Notes: generated by a model from the sequence alone, not told the origin. DNA of 64,000 nt from Roseinatronobacter ekhonensis (GCF_900499075.1 NZ_UIHC01000013.1:1-64000), one strand, 5' to 3'. Positions 1 through 8,087 are shown, counted from the first letter of the stretch. Translations and numbers: made by a program.

Positions 1-1
1 C

Positions 2-103
2 GACAAGCCCAAACCCTTCAAATGGACCAAAACCGCCGAGGACATCCTCACCCGGGAACGCCGCGCTCTGAACGCGCTCGATGAAATTCGCGGAAACAGG
101 TAG
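2..103 (+). mobile_element. C-terminal end of an IS630-family transposase
   Basis: The window opens in the last 33 codons of a transposase reading frame ending at TAG 101-103. The visible tail contains KPFKWTKTAEDIL followed by RERRALNALDEIRGNR, which I recognise as the typical C-terminus of IS630-type DDE transposases. The catalytic DDE part lies upstream of the window. The element must end within a few tens of bases, because the psuK frame is open from about position 106. IS630 elements duplicate a TA target, and the TA at 125-126 is one possible right boundary, but the left end is not visible and the exact junction is unproven. Confidence 0.72.
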
Positions 104-111
104 GAAGTGTC

Positions 112-432
112 AGACTCAGAACACTAGAGGAAGCGGGGCTGCTGTGTGGCACGGAATTCGCCAGTTCCGCAGCGGCCGCGCGCGGATTGCTGGCGCGCGA
201 TGCGCAACGCGTGTTGGTGACGGATGGCGCACGCGACACCACCGATGCCAGCGCCGATGCAGTGCTGACCCTTGCGCCCCCGCAGGTGCAGGCCCTGCGC
301 GTGACCGGCGCGGGCGACACGTTCATGGCCGCACATATGGCGGCAGAAACGCGCGGAATGGCGCGCCAGGACGCGCTGGCACATGCGCTGCGCACCGCCG
401 CCGCCTATGTCGCGGGCGGTCCAGAACACTAA
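112..432 (+). pseudogene. psuK: Pseudouridine kinase (PfkB family), C-terminal remnant interrupted by an IS element
   Basis: An open frame with no start of its own encodes the last ~105 residues of a PfkB-family sugar/nucleoside kinase. It contains the segment VLVTDGARDTT and the anion-hole/catalytic-base motif VTGAGDTFMAAH, in which the Asp of GAGD is the usual catalytic base. The N-terminal substrate-binding half is missing here. The upstream DNA is transposase, so the gene is split by, or was truncated by, the IS630-type insertion. psuG follows 10 bp after the stop, and that pairing identifies the kinase as pseudouridine kinase (pseudouridine to pseudouridine 5'-phosphate). An internal TTG at 187 could start a short fragment, but it would lack half of the fold. 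The kinase family is sure; the PsuK name rests on context. Confidence 0.75.
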
Positions 433-442
433 GGGATTCCAG

Positions 443-1369
443 ATGCTTGAGATGCGTTATTCATCCGAAGTGGCCGCCGCGCGCGGGGCGGGTTCGCCCA
501 TTGTTGCGCTGGAATCCACCATCATCACTCATGGGATGCCCTACCCGCAAAATCTGAACATGGCGCGGCAGGTCGAGGAGGATATCCACGCCGCAGGGGC
601 CACGCCTGCGACCATCGCGGTGCTGGATGGCGTGCTTCATATCGGGCTGGAGCCTGCACGGCTGGAGCAACTGGCGCAGATAGACGGCGCGCTGAAACTT
701 AGCCGTGCCGATCTGGCCGTGGCGCTGGCGACGGGCGCAACCGGTGCGACGACCGTGGCCGCCACCATGATCTGCGCGGCGCGCGCGGGCATTGCGGTAT
801 TTGCGACCGGCGGTATTGGCGGCGTGCATCGCGGGGCGGAAGACAGCTTCGACATTTCCGCCGATCTGCACGAACTCGCGCAAACCCCTGTCACCGTGGT
901 TGCCGCCGGGGCCAAGGCCATTCTGGACCTGCCCAAAACGCTGGAAGTGCTGGAAACCCTGGGCGTGCCGGTCATTGCCTATGGGCAAAGCGGTTTCCCC
1001 GCCTTCTGGTCGCGCGACAGCGGGCTGCCCGCGCCCCTGCGCATGGATGACGCAGCACAGATTGCGCGCGCCCACCAGATGCGCGCCGCGCTTGGCTTGC
1101 CCGGTGGCCAGTTGATCGCGAATCCCATCCCGCAGGCGGATGAAATCCCTCGCGCCGTGATCGACGGCTGGATCGCGCAGGCGCTGGACGATTGCGCGGG
1201 CGTGGCCGCAAAAGAGGTCACACCCCGCTTGCTCGCCCGTATTTTCGAGCTGAGTGACGGCGCATCGCTGACCGCTAATATCGCGTTGGTGCGGAACAAT
1301 GCGCGGCTGGGCGCGCAGATCGCGCGGGCGCTTGTATCGGACACGGCCGCCCCCCATATCAGCGGCTAA
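443..1369 (+). CDS. psuG: Pseudouridine-5'-phosphate glycosidase
   Basis: A 308-residue PsuG, the usual family length. It reversibly cleaves the C-C glycosidic bond of pseudouridine 5'-phosphate to uracil and ribose 5-phosphate. The N-terminal motif VALESTIITHGMPYPQN supplies the conserved Glu (residue 24), and the glycine-rich GGIGGVHRG motif lies near residues 123-131. The ATG at 443 is preceded by AAGGGA and places the start right at the N-terminal family motif; an upstream in-frame extension to 383 would overlap psuK. Its partner kinase psuK directly upstream is broken, so substrate supply may depend on another kinase or on import of the phosphate. Confidence 0.93.
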   Translation: MLEMRYSSEVAAARGAGSPIVALESTIITHGMPYPQNLNMARQVEEDIHAAGATPATIAVLDGVLHIGLEPARLEQLAQIDGALKLSRADLAVALATGATGATTVAATMICAARAGIAVFATGGIGGVHRGAEDSFDISADLHELAQTPVTVVAAGAKAILDLPKTLEVLETLGVPVIAYGQSGFPAFWSRDSGLPAPLRMDDAAQIARAHQMRAALGLPGGQLIANPIPQADEIPRAVIDGWIAQALDDCAGVAAKEVTPRLLARIFELSDGASLTANIALVRNNARLGAQIARALVSDTAAPHISG

Positions 1370-1387
1370 GACAAGGCAGGGCAGATC

Positions 1388-2071
1388 ATGTCGACAGACC
1401 AACACAAACGCGGGTTTCTCGGCTCGATCCGCTCGAATTTTCTGGCCGGGCTGGCGGTGATAGCACCCGGCGTGTTGACGGTCTGGCTGGTCTGGAACGT
1501 GGTGACATGGATCGACGGGATCGTGATGCCGCTGATCCCGCGCCGCTTTCACCCCGAAGTGTTGACCGGATGGGACGTGCCCGGCGTGGGCGTGGCGCTG
1601 TTTCTGGTGTTCACGTTGGTCATGGGCTATTTCACCAAAGGCTTTGTCGGACGCACGCTGGTCGGCTGGGGCGAACGCATTGTCGAGGCGATGCCGGTCG
1701 TGCGCTCGATCTACAACGCGGTCAAACAGATCGCGGATACGATCTTGGCGCGCTCGGCCCCCACATTCGACCGCGCCTGCCTTGTGGAATACCCGCGCAA
1801 GGGGATTTGGGCCACGGCCTTCATTTCCACCACCACGCGGGGCGAGATTGGCGACAAGTTGTCGGACGGCGATGAACTGGTCTCGGTCTTTTTGCCAACC
1901 ACGCCGAACCCGACCTCTGGGTTTTTGCTGTTCCTGCCGCGCCGCGACGTAATCGAATTGGACATGTCGATAGAGGACGCAGCGAAGCTGGTGATCTCTG
2001 CCGGCCTGGTCTACCCGGACACACGCAAGGGTAAACTGGTCGCTGCGCCGGGGGTGGAGGATGCAGGCTAG
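1388..2071 (+). CDS. DUF502 family membrane protein
   Basis: A 227-residue protein of the DUF502 family. It has two predicted membrane helices, at about residues 18-40 and 58-78, and the family-typical segment running from PVVRSIYNAVKQ through the VEYPRKGIWATAFIS motif to FLPTTPNPTSGFLLF. The biochemical role of the family is not established; it is widespread in proteobacteria. It lies 18 bp after psuG, and its 3' end overlaps the next gene by 11 bp, so the two are probably co-transcribed and translationally coupled. Confidence 0.85.
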   Translation: MSTDQHKRGFLGSIRSNFLAGLAVIAPGVLTVWLVWNVVTWIDGIVMPLIPRRFHPEVLTGWDVPGVGVALFLVFTLVMGYFTKGFVGRTLVGWGERIVEAMPVVRSIYNAVKQIADTILARSAPTFDRACLVEYPRKGIWATAFISTTTRGEIGDKLSDGDELVSVFLPTTPNPTSGFLLFLPRRDVIELDMSIEDAAKLVISAGLVYPDTRKGKLVAAPGVEDAG

Positions 2072-2795
2072 ACGCCCCACGCGCGGCGTCTGGCGTTGGG
2101 GGATTTGGGCGATCCTGGCGCTTTTCGGCATGACATCGGTGTATTTTGTGTATTCCGAACCGCATGTCAGGGCCTATCTTTGCCCGGCCTGTTCGGGCTT
2201 TCGCGAAGTTGCGCCGCGCATCTACGCCGACACACAGGCAAGCGAAGCCCAGATTGACGCGGCGTTGCAGAGCTTTGACGCCGCACGGGACATGCTGCAA
2301 CAGGTCTATCCCGATCCCGGCGCAGACCCTATATGGTTTTTGTGTCTGTCGGGGGACTGCGGCGTCAAAACCGGGCCAAGGCCGCGCGCCATGGCCTATG
2401 CGAACATGTTCGTATTCGTCTATCCAGAGGGGGCAAACCCCACGATCCTTGCGCATGAACTGGCCCATGCAGAACTGCACTCGCGGCTGGGAACCTTGCG
2501 GCGTCTGACACAACCCGTGCCGACATGGTTCGACGAGGGATTGGCCGTGCTTGTGTCGCATGACCCCCGCTATCTGGAGATCACCGATGGCGAGGTCACA
2601 GGCTGCAAGGCCGGGGATTGGCCGCAACCACCCTCGAACCAGCGCGAATTCAGACGACGGGCCGCAACCGAGACAGAGGCGCTTTATACAGCATCGGCCT
2701 GCCTTACGCTTGATTGGCTGGAGGAACATGGCGGGATTCGTGCCGTGCCCGCCATGCTGGGTCACATACGGTCAGGCGACCTATTCGTGCAGTGA
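2061..2795 (+). CDS. Membrane-anchored gluzincin-like protein (HExxH ... WFDEGLA), function unknown
   Basis: A 244-residue protein with one N-terminal membrane anchor (about residues 11-30), predicted to face the periplasm. It carries ILAHELAHAELH, an HExxH zinc motif, followed about 25 residues later by TWFDEGLAV, which can supply the glutamate third ligand as in gluzincin metallopeptidases. Three Cys in the juxtamembrane region and CLSGDCG suggest disulfides. The start ATG 2061 has GGTGGAGG immediately upstream and overlaps the end of the DUF502 gene. I do not recognise a named family, and proteolysis is inferred only from the motif. Confidence 0.75.
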   Translation: MQARRPTRGVWRWGIWAILALFGMTSVYFVYSEPHVRAYLCPACSGFREVAPRIYADTQASEAQIDAALQSFDAARDMLQQVYPDPGADPIWFLCLSGDCGVKTGPRPRAMAYANMFVFVYPEGANPTILAHELAHAELHSRLGTLRRLTQPVPTWFDEGLAVLVSHDPRYLEITDGEVTGCKAGDWPQPPSNQREFRRRAATETEALYTASACLTLDWLEEHGGIRAVPAMLGHIRSGDLFVQ

Positions 2796-2884
2796 TTGCC
2801 CATTCTCCGCATCGGTTGCTTTTTCTTCGCAAAACGCAAATCCTGTGCCAAAGTGCTGCAATGTCCAAAGCATAGGAACTTGCA

Positions 2885-3892
2885 GTGCGCGCTCTTATCC
2901 TATCCGCCCTCGCGTTGCCTGCGCTTGCGCTGCCCGCCCCTGCGGCCGCCGAGTTGCGCTTTTGCAATGAAACAAGCGCCCGCGTGACCGTGGCCATTGG
3001 CTACCGCAGCGAGGGCGCGTGGCGCTCCGAAGGGTGGTGGGCGGTGGAGCCGGGCGCATGCCGGGCGGCGGTGTCAGAGCCGTTGGAAAACCGGTTCTAC
3101 TATTACCGCGCCACGTCGGCGGTCGATAGCTGGACGCATGAGAGCTACTTCTTCTGCACCTCTCCCCAGCCCTTCGACATATCGGGCGACGAGAATTGCG
3201 CCGAACGCGGCTTTGACCGCGAGGCGTTTACCGAGATTGCGCTTGGCGACAGAACCACCCGCTTCACCATGACGCTCACCAGCGGCGCGACACCGACCGC
3301 GCCACCAACCCCCAAAACCCCTCCGCCCGGCACGCATGGCGAGCCCTATTCCATCAGCGGCCTTCTCAGCCATTGCGAGGTGACGGATGCCAGCGTGCAA
3401 TGCGAGTTGCACAAGGATGGCTGGCGCTATGTTGCATCCAGCGCGTTTCACACCGACCAAGGGCTGCTTGAAGACCTGATGGATCTCCCCCCCAACACGC
3501 CGATGAGCTGGCGCGGCGATCTGGCGTTCTACGAGGGCGCGAATGTCGAGGTGACGCTGCGCGAGGCGCGGGCCGAAGGCGACGACCCCTTCGCCGCCCT
3601 GCGCGCGCGGCTGCAAGGCTTCTGGACCTCTGCCAGCGACCCGAATTACCAACTGCTGATCGCGGGCGGGGTGTTCGAGGAAAGCTACGAGCACATTCCA
3701 ACCGACACGCGCCTGATGGACTTGGCAACTACCTGCGACGGCGCGCGCGGGGATGGCCCCTACCTGCTGGCGCAGAGCTATGCGCGCGACGGCGATATCC
3801 GCTGTTTCGAGGTGTTCGAGCTGTCGCGCAACAGCCTGTCGCTGTTTCCATTGGGAGTGATGCGCCCGCTGGATTTTGTGCGCAGCGACTAG
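2885..3892 (+). CDS. Secreted DUF1036 domain protein
   Basis: A 335-residue exported protein. A GTG start gives a signal peptide with a hydrophobic core rich in Ala/Leu and an AxA cleavage site near residue 22. It is followed by the DUF1036 motif [17 protein letters not shown] and later [12 protein letters not shown] Pro-rich linker near residues 139-150 separates this from an unrecognised C-terminal domain of about 180 residues with several Cys. DUF1036 proteins have no firm function. It is preceded by 89 bp with no obvious structure and followed by ndk as a separate unit. Confidence 0.8.
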   Translation: MRALILSALALPALALPAPAAAELRFCNETSARVTVAIGYRSEGAWRSEGWWAVEPGACRAAVSEPLENRFYYYRATSAVDSWTHESYFFCTSPQPFDISGDENCAERGFDREAFTEIALGDRTTRFTMTLTSGATPTAPPTPKTPPPGTHGEPYSISGLLSHCEVTDASVQCELHKDGWRYVASSAFHTDQGLLEDLMDLPPNTPMSWRGDLAFYEGANVEVTLREARAEGDDPFAALRARLQGFWTSASDPNYQLLIAGGVFEESYEHIPTDTRLMDLATTCDGARGDGPYLLAQSYARDGDIRCFEVFELSRNSLSLFPLGVMRPLDFVRSD

Positions 3893-3990
3893 CCCGGCGC
3901 GCAGGGTCTTTTCACCGTCATACACCCATGGTAAGCGGCCCTCGCACGCGGAAAATCACTTTCGCGCCCAGATATATCCGGAGAGACATC

Positions 3991-4413
3991 ATGGCCCTAG
4001 AGCGCACCTTCTCGATCATCAAGCCCGACGCAACCGCCCGCAACCTGACCGGCAAGATCAACGCCAAGTTCGAAGACGCTGGCCTGCGCATCGTGGCGCA
4101 AAAACGCATTCACATGACCAAGGCGCAAGCGGGCGAGTTCTACAAGGTTCACGCCGAACGCCCCTTCTATGACGAGTTGTGCGAATTCATGGCGTCGGCC
4201 CCGGTCGTGGTGCAGGTGCTGGAAGGCGAAGGCGCCATTGCCAAGAACCGCGAAGTGATGGGCGCCACGAACCCCGCCGATGCGGCACCGGGCACCATCC
4301 GCGCGGAATTCGCGCAGTCGGTCGGCGAAAACTCTGTCCACGGGTCGGACGCACCGGAAACCGCAGCCGAAGAGATCGCGTATTTCTTCGCCGGTCTGGA
4401 ACTGGTCGGCTAA
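3991..4413 (+). CDS. ndk: Nucleoside-diphosphate kinase
   Basis: A 140-residue protein, exactly the usual Ndk length. It transfers the gamma phosphate from NTPs to NDPs through a phospho-histidine. It begins [22 protein letters not shown], contains the [23 protein letters not shown] region (here [19 protein letters not shown]), and then the active-site segment [12 protein letters not shown] with the catalytic His. ATG 3991 follows GGAGAG with 6 bp spacing; a longer in-frame start at 3928 lacks a ribosome site. A strong terminator-like hairpin follows at 4440-4462. Confidence 0.97.
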   Translation: MALERTFSIIKPDATARNLTGKINAKFEDAGLRIVAQKRIHMTKAQAGEFYKVHAERPFYDELCEFMASAPVVVQVLEGEGAIAKNREVMGATNPADAAPGTIRAEFAQSVGENSVHGSDAPETAAEEIAYFFAGLELVG

Positions 4414-4439
4414 ACCGATTTCGCGACAGCTTTCGAGTG

Positions 4440-4462
4440 GGCCCCGCCGGATGCGCGGGGCC
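4440..4462 (+). terminator. Hairpin terminator after ndk
   Basis: Perfect 8-bp stem GGCCCCGC / GCGGGGCC with a 7-nt loop, starting 27 bp after the ndk stop. It is followed by TATTGCGTTT, only a weak T-tract. Confidence 0.65.
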
Positions 4463-4528
4463 TATTGCGTTTCCAAGGGGGCATTCCGCCCCCTCGCCCG
4501 CCCCCCTACGGGGCGCGCGCTCACCCCA

Positions 4529-4552
4529 GAGGATATTTGAGCAAGGATGAAG
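4529..4552 (+). repeat. Copy 1 of a short intergenic motif (AT-rich core, GCAAG-GATGAAG end)
   Basis: The segment ends GAGCAAGGATGAAG after GGATATTT. The reverse complement of 26640-26669 reads GAGTATTTTTGGCAAGATGAAG-like, with the same AT-rich core and the same GATGAAG end. Both copies lie in intergenic DNA. I believe similar motifs are common between genes in Rhodobacteraceae, but this is from memory. Confidence 0.5.
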
Positions 4553-4873
4553 GGGTTACGGCGGGCCTGAACTGGCCTGAACGGATGCCGAAGCATTCCC
4601 GAGCAGTGTTTCGACATGTGCGCGCAACGGCCTGGCTGTGCGCACGCCCCGCACCCGCAGGGCGACCTGCTGCGCTGGCATTGCGCAGAAAACCCGGAAC
4701 GGCATGACCATGGCACGCGCGTATGCAGATGCGAAGGGGCAATGCCAGAGGGCGGATTTGTCGACATTTCCCACCGCTTGGACCCAGAGCCGTTGGTAGG
4801 CATGCAAACCACAGACGCAGGCCCGCCCGAACAGTGGATTTACCATTTCAAACTATGATGACAAAGTGCTCGC

Positions 4874-6253
4874 ATGTTTCAGAGCGTAGAGCTTCCATTC
4901 TGGGCCTTGGTGTTGATCGTGGGCTTTGCCGCGGTCACCTTCGCATCGCATTTCCTGTTTCCTTCGGTGCGGTGGTTCTTTCGCAAACGGGCCGAACGGG
5001 CGGTGGCGCGCCTGAACCAACGGCTGAAACGACCCATCCAGCCGTTCAAGCTGATGCGGCGTCAGGATCAGGTGATCCGGCTGGTCTATGACCCGCAGGT
5101 CATGGAAGCCGTGCGCCAGCACGCGCGCGACGAGGGTATCCCGCCCAACGTCGCCTTCGAGAAAGCCCGATCCTATGCGCGCGAGATCGTGCCGGGGTTT
5201 TCCACGGCCACGTATTTCGGCTTTGCCATCCGGCTGGCGCGGCGCTTGGGCGAGGGTTTGTATGACGTCGTGGTCCGCGCCGAAGACCAGCGCCAGTTGG
5301 ACGGGATCGACCCGGATGACGCGATTGTCTTTGTGATGAACCACCGCTCGAACATGGACTATGTTCTGGTCACATGGCTGGCAGCACAACAGGCCGCACT
5401 TAGCTACGCGGTCGGCGAATGGGCGCGGATCTGGCCGTTGAAGTCCTTTATCCACGCGATGGGGGCCTATTTCATCCGGCGACGCTATGCCAACCCGCTC
5501 TATCGGGCGGTGCTGGCGCGCTATGTCCAGATGTCGGTGCAGCAAGGCAGCACGCAGGCCATTTTCCCCGAGGGCGGGCTAAGCCTTGACGGGCGCCTGG
5601 GCGCGGGTCGGGTCGGTCTGCTGACATATATCCTGCGCGGCTGGGACACGCGCAGCGCGCATGACGTAGTCTTTGTGCCGGTTGCGCTGAATTATGACCG
5701 CGTGCTGGAAGACAGGGTTCTGATCGCGGCGCAAGCCAGCGGCAAGCGGCGCTTCCGGGGGCGGCCGCGCGTGGCATTGGCCTTTGTCGCGCGGGTTGTG
5801 TGGCAAAAACTGCGCGGGCGCTTCCGGGGGTTTGGTCAGGCGGCAGTCAGCTATGGCAAGCCGGTATCGCTGCGCAGCTACCTGGACACCAGCCCCGAGG
5901 CGGATGCAGATGCCTTGGTCGCGCTGCTGATGGGCCGCATTCAGGACGCCATGCCAGTTCTAGCCGTGCCGCTTGCCGCAGCGGCGCTGCAAAAGTCGGG
6001 CGGGCGCGGCGCGTGGTCGCAGCTTCAGGCAGAGGCGCAGACCCTACTTGTGGCGCAGTCCGACATGCCCGATCCACTTGACACCCTGCTGGAGCGCGGG
6101 CTGGAACACCTACAGTTGCGCGGCATGATCCACAAGGAAAACAACGGCTTCACAATTGCGCCGGGTGAAGAAGCAGCAATCGCCTATTACGCGGCATCGG
6201 TCATTCAAAGCGCGCCGGACGAGGCTCAGTCCGACGTGATGCCAAAGACATAA
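4874..6253 (+). CDS. PlsB-like glycerol-3-phosphate 1-O-acyltransferase
   Basis: A 459-residue membrane-associated acyltransferase. It has an N-terminal hydrophobic segment (about 8-27), the catalytic NHxxxxD block as NHRSNMDY (from about residue 156), and the acceptor-binding motif FPEGG near residue 231 in IFPEGGLSLDGRLGAGRVG. This arrangement fits the catalytic core of PlsB-type enzymes, which start phospholipid synthesis by acylating glycerol 3-phosphate. It is much shorter than the ~800-residue E. coli PlsB and lacks the long N-terminal region, as in other alphaproteobacterial members. An alternative is a lysophosphatidate or other acyltransferase of the same superfamily. The ccr gene starts 136 bp downstream. 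Confidence 0.82.
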   Translation: MFQSVELPFWALVLIVGFAAVTFASHFLFPSVRWFFRKRAERAVARLNQRLKRPIQPFKLMRRQDQVIRLVYDPQVMEAVRQHARDEGIPPNVAFEKARSYAREIVPGFSTATYFGFAIRLARRLGEGLYDVVVRAEDQRQLDGIDPDDAIVFVMNHRSNMDYVLVTWLAAQQAALSYAVGEWARIWPLKSFIHAMGAYFIRRRYANPLYRAVLARYVQMSVQQGSTQAIFPEGGLSLDGRLGAGRVGLLTYILRGWDTRSAHDVVFVPVALNYDRVLEDRVLIAAQASGKRRFRGRPRVALAFVARVVWQKLRGRFRGFGQAAVSYGKPVSLRSYLDTSPEADADALVALLMGRIQDAMPVLAVPLAAAALQKSGGRGAWSQLQAEAQTLLVAQSDMPDPLDTLLERGLEHLQLRGMIHKENNGFTIAPGEEAAIAYYAASVIQSAPDEAQSDVMPKT

Positions 6254-6315
6254 AATTACAAAATGCCAATATTCAGGGTTGCAATGTTGCGCAGCCCATT
6301 TTATCCACGCTGCAA

Positions 6316-6338
6316 GCGCCGCATGAATTCTGCGGCGC
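6316..6338 (+). promoter_or_regulatory. Perfect hairpin in the ccr leader
   Basis: Arms GCGCCGCA (6316-6323) and TGCGGCGC (6331-6338) around a 7-nt TGAATTC loop, 50 bp upstream of the ccr start. A TTGCAATGTTGCGCA element lies about 30 bp further upstream (6279-6293). Either could be a control site for ccr; there is no direct evidence. Confidence 0.4.
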
Positions 6339-6388
6339 AGCACCAACAATCGGGGGCCGCCCCCGCAACCCTAGCTTTGGAGGCCGCA

Positions 6389-7681
6389 ATGGCTCTGGAT
6401 AACCAGACAGGCGTCGTTGAGTATGACGCCCCCGAGAAAGACCTCTACGAGATCGGCGAAATGCCCCCGATGGGCTATGTCCCGAAACAGATGTATGCAT
6501 GGGCGATCCGGCGCGAGCGCCATGGCGAGCCCGACACCGCGTTCGAGGTCGAGGTCGTTGACACATGGGAGATCGACAGCCACGAAGTGCTGGTTCTGGT
6601 AATGGCCGCAGGTGTCAACTATAATGGCGTCTGGGCCGGTCTGGGCCAGCCCATCAGCCCGTTCGACGGCCATAAACAGCCTTACCATATTGCCGGTTCG
6701 GATGCGTCTGGCATTGTCTGGAAGGTCGGCGACAAGGTCACGCGCTGGAAGGTCGGCGATGAAGTCGTTATCCATTGCAATCAGGATGATGGCGATGACG
6801 AGCATTGCAATGGCGGTGATCCGATGTATTCGCCCAGCCAGCGCATCTGGGGTTACGAGACGCATGACGGCTCTTTCAGCCAGTTCACCCGCGTGCAGGC
6901 GCAGCAGCTTATGCCGCGCCCCAAGCACTTGACATGGGAAGAGGCCGCCTGCTACACGCTGACGCTGGCCACTGCCTACCGCATGCTGTTCGGGCACGAA
7001 CCGCATGACCTGAAACCCGGTCAAAACGTGCTGGTTTGGGGCGCGTCGGGCGGTCTGGGGTCCTATGCGATCCAGTTGGCCAACACCGTGGGCGCAAACG
7101 CGATCGGGGTTATCAGTGACGAATCCAAGCGCCAGTTCGTGATGGATCAGGGCGCGAAAGGCGTGATCAATCGCAAGGAATTCAACTGTTGGGGCCAGTT
7201 GCCGACGGTCAACACACCCGAATATGCCGAGTGGTTCAAGGAAGCGCGCAAATTCGGCAAGGCGATCTGGGACATCACCGGCAAGGGTGTGAATGTCGAT
7301 ATGGTGTTCGAACACCCCGGAGAGGCGACGTTCCCCGTCTCTACGCTCGTCTGCAAAAAAGGCGGCATGGTCGTGATCTGCGCGGGCACCAGCGGCTTTA
7401 ACTGCACCTTCGACGTGCGGTACATGTGGATGCACCAGAAGCGCCTGCAAGGTTCGCATTTCGCGCATTTGAAGCAGGCGTCTGCCGCCAACCAGCTTAT
7501 GGTCGAACGCCGTCTGGACCCGTGCATGTCCGAAGTGTTCCAGTGGTCGGAAATCCCCGCCGCGCATACCAAGATGCTGCGCAATGAACACCTGCCCGGC
7601 AACATGTCGGTGCTGGTGCAATCCCCGCGGACCGGACTGCGCACGCTGGAAGAAGTGTTGGAGGCAGGTCCGGCCAAGTAA
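6389..7681 (+). CDS. ccr: Crotonyl-CoA carboxylase/reductase
   Basis: A 430-residue medium-chain dehydrogenase-type enzyme that reductively carboxylates crotonyl-CoA to ethylmalonyl-CoA with NADPH and CO2. This is the key step of the ethylmalonyl-CoA pathway for acetate/C2 assimilation. Near full-length agreement with Rhodobacter Ccr as I remember it: IGEMPPMGYVPKQMYAWAIR at the start, IHCNQDDGDDEHCNGGDP, the nucleotide-binding WGASGGLGSYAIQ, FEHPGEATFP, and the C-terminal NMSVLVQSPRTGLRTLEEVLEAG. ATG 6389 sits 5 bp after TTTGGAGG. The usual partner ecm (ethylmalonyl-CoA mutase) is not adjacent; a strong terminator follows instead. Confidence 0.97.
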   Translation: MALDNQTGVVEYDAPEKDLYEIGEMPPMGYVPKQMYAWAIRRERHGEPDTAFEVEVVDTWEIDSHEVLVLVMAAGVNYNGVWAGLGQPISPFDGHKQPYHIAGSDASGIVWKVGDKVTRWKVGDEVVIHCNQDDGDDEHCNGGDPMYSPSQRIWGYETHDGSFSQFTRVQAQQLMPRPKHLTWEEAACYTLTLATAYRMLFGHEPHDLKPGQNVLVWGASGGLGSYAIQLANTVGANAIGVISDESKRQFVMDQGAKGVINRKEFNCWGQLPTVNTPEYAEWFKEARKFGKAIWDITGKGVNVDMVFEHPGEATFPVSTLVCKKGGMVVICAGTSGFNCTFDVRYMWMHQKRLQGSHFAHLKQASAANQLMVERRLDPCMSEVFQWSEIPAAHTKMLRNEHLPGNMSVLVQSPRTGLRTLEEVLEAGPAK

Positions 7682-7705
7682 TCCGCCCGATCCGTCTATG
7701 TTTCA

Positions 7706-7734
7706 CGCGACCGGCACTGCGCCGGTCGCGTTTT
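7706..7734 (+). terminator. Rho-independent terminator after ccr
   Basis: Perfect 10-bp stem CGCGACCGGC / GCCGGTCGCG, loop ACTGC, immediately followed by TTTT. It begins 25 bp after the ccr stop. Confidence 0.9.
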
Positions 7735-7776
7735 GCATTCCGGTGCCTGAAAACCGGGCAAAAGATGTATGAGCCT

Positions 7777-7834
7777 TGCCAATGCTGCATAGCGGCAATT
7801 CCGGCATGTCTATTGTGCAGGCGCAGCATTGGCA
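7777..7834. repeat. 12-bp perfect inverted repeat upstream of the DUF1127 gene
   Basis: TGCCAATGCTGC at 7777-7788 is exactly mirrored by GCAGCATTGGCA at 7823-7834, with 34 bp between the arms. It ends 37 bp before the DUF1127 start codon, so it could be a bipartite operator or a long leader hairpin. Confidence 0.55.
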
Positions 7835-7871
7835 TATGTTGGCGGTAACAAACGCATGAAAGGAACGTCTC

Positions 7872-8087
7872 ATGGCATATGTATCGAACTCCGCCCCGCA
7901 ATTCGCTGGCCTGATGGCACGCCTGCACAACCTGCGCGACGCACTGCGCACACGCATGGCGCAACACGCCCGCTACCGCCAGACGCGCGACGAGTTGCAG
8001 GCACTTAGCAGCCGCGAACTGGCCGATCTGGGCATCCACCGCAGCGAAATCGCCCGCATCGCGCACGAGGCCGCACGCGGTATCTGA
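7872..8087 (+). CDS. DUF1127 small basic protein
   Basis: A 71-residue Arg/Ala-rich protein. The C-terminal half carries the DUF1127 signature: RYRQTRDELQALSSRELADLGIHRSEI followed by ARIAHEAARGI. Members of this family in alphaproteobacteria act in RNA turnover and metabolic/stress regulation; Rhodobacter CcaF1, also 71 residues, is an RNA-binding example. AAAGGAA lies 8 bp before the ATG. Unlike the CcaF1 locus there is no room for CcsR-type sRNAs downstream, since a convergent gene ends 15 bp away. Confidence 0.88.
   Translation: MAYVSNSAPQFAGLMARLHNLRDALRTRMAQHARYRQTRDELQALSSRELADLGIHRSEIARIAHEAARGI

Larger units (their letters stand above)
4414..4873. other. Non-coding interval between ndk and the acyltransferase gene
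   Basis: This 460-bp stretch holds the ndk terminator hairpin (4440-4462), a G/C-run-rich segment, and one copy of a motif that recurs at 26640 (see 4529-4552). A frame at 4616-4858 (80 codons) ends in a protein-like stretch (VDISHRLDPEPLVGMQTTD) but has a Cys/His-rich, unrecognised N-terminus and no clear ribosome site. I do not call it a gene. Confidence 0.5.

Noticed and set aside
461-2131. Very long open frame on the minus strand opposite psuG and DUF502 (556 codons)
   Set aside because: It is the antisense shadow of two well-supported genes in GC-rich DNA and shows no recognisable domain; its His/Gln/Arg-rich composition is typical of such shadows.
4616-4858. Possible 80-residue gene between ndk and the acyltransferase
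   Set aside because: Part of it reads like protein, but there is no ribosome site, no recognised homologue, and the N-terminus is low in likelihood.
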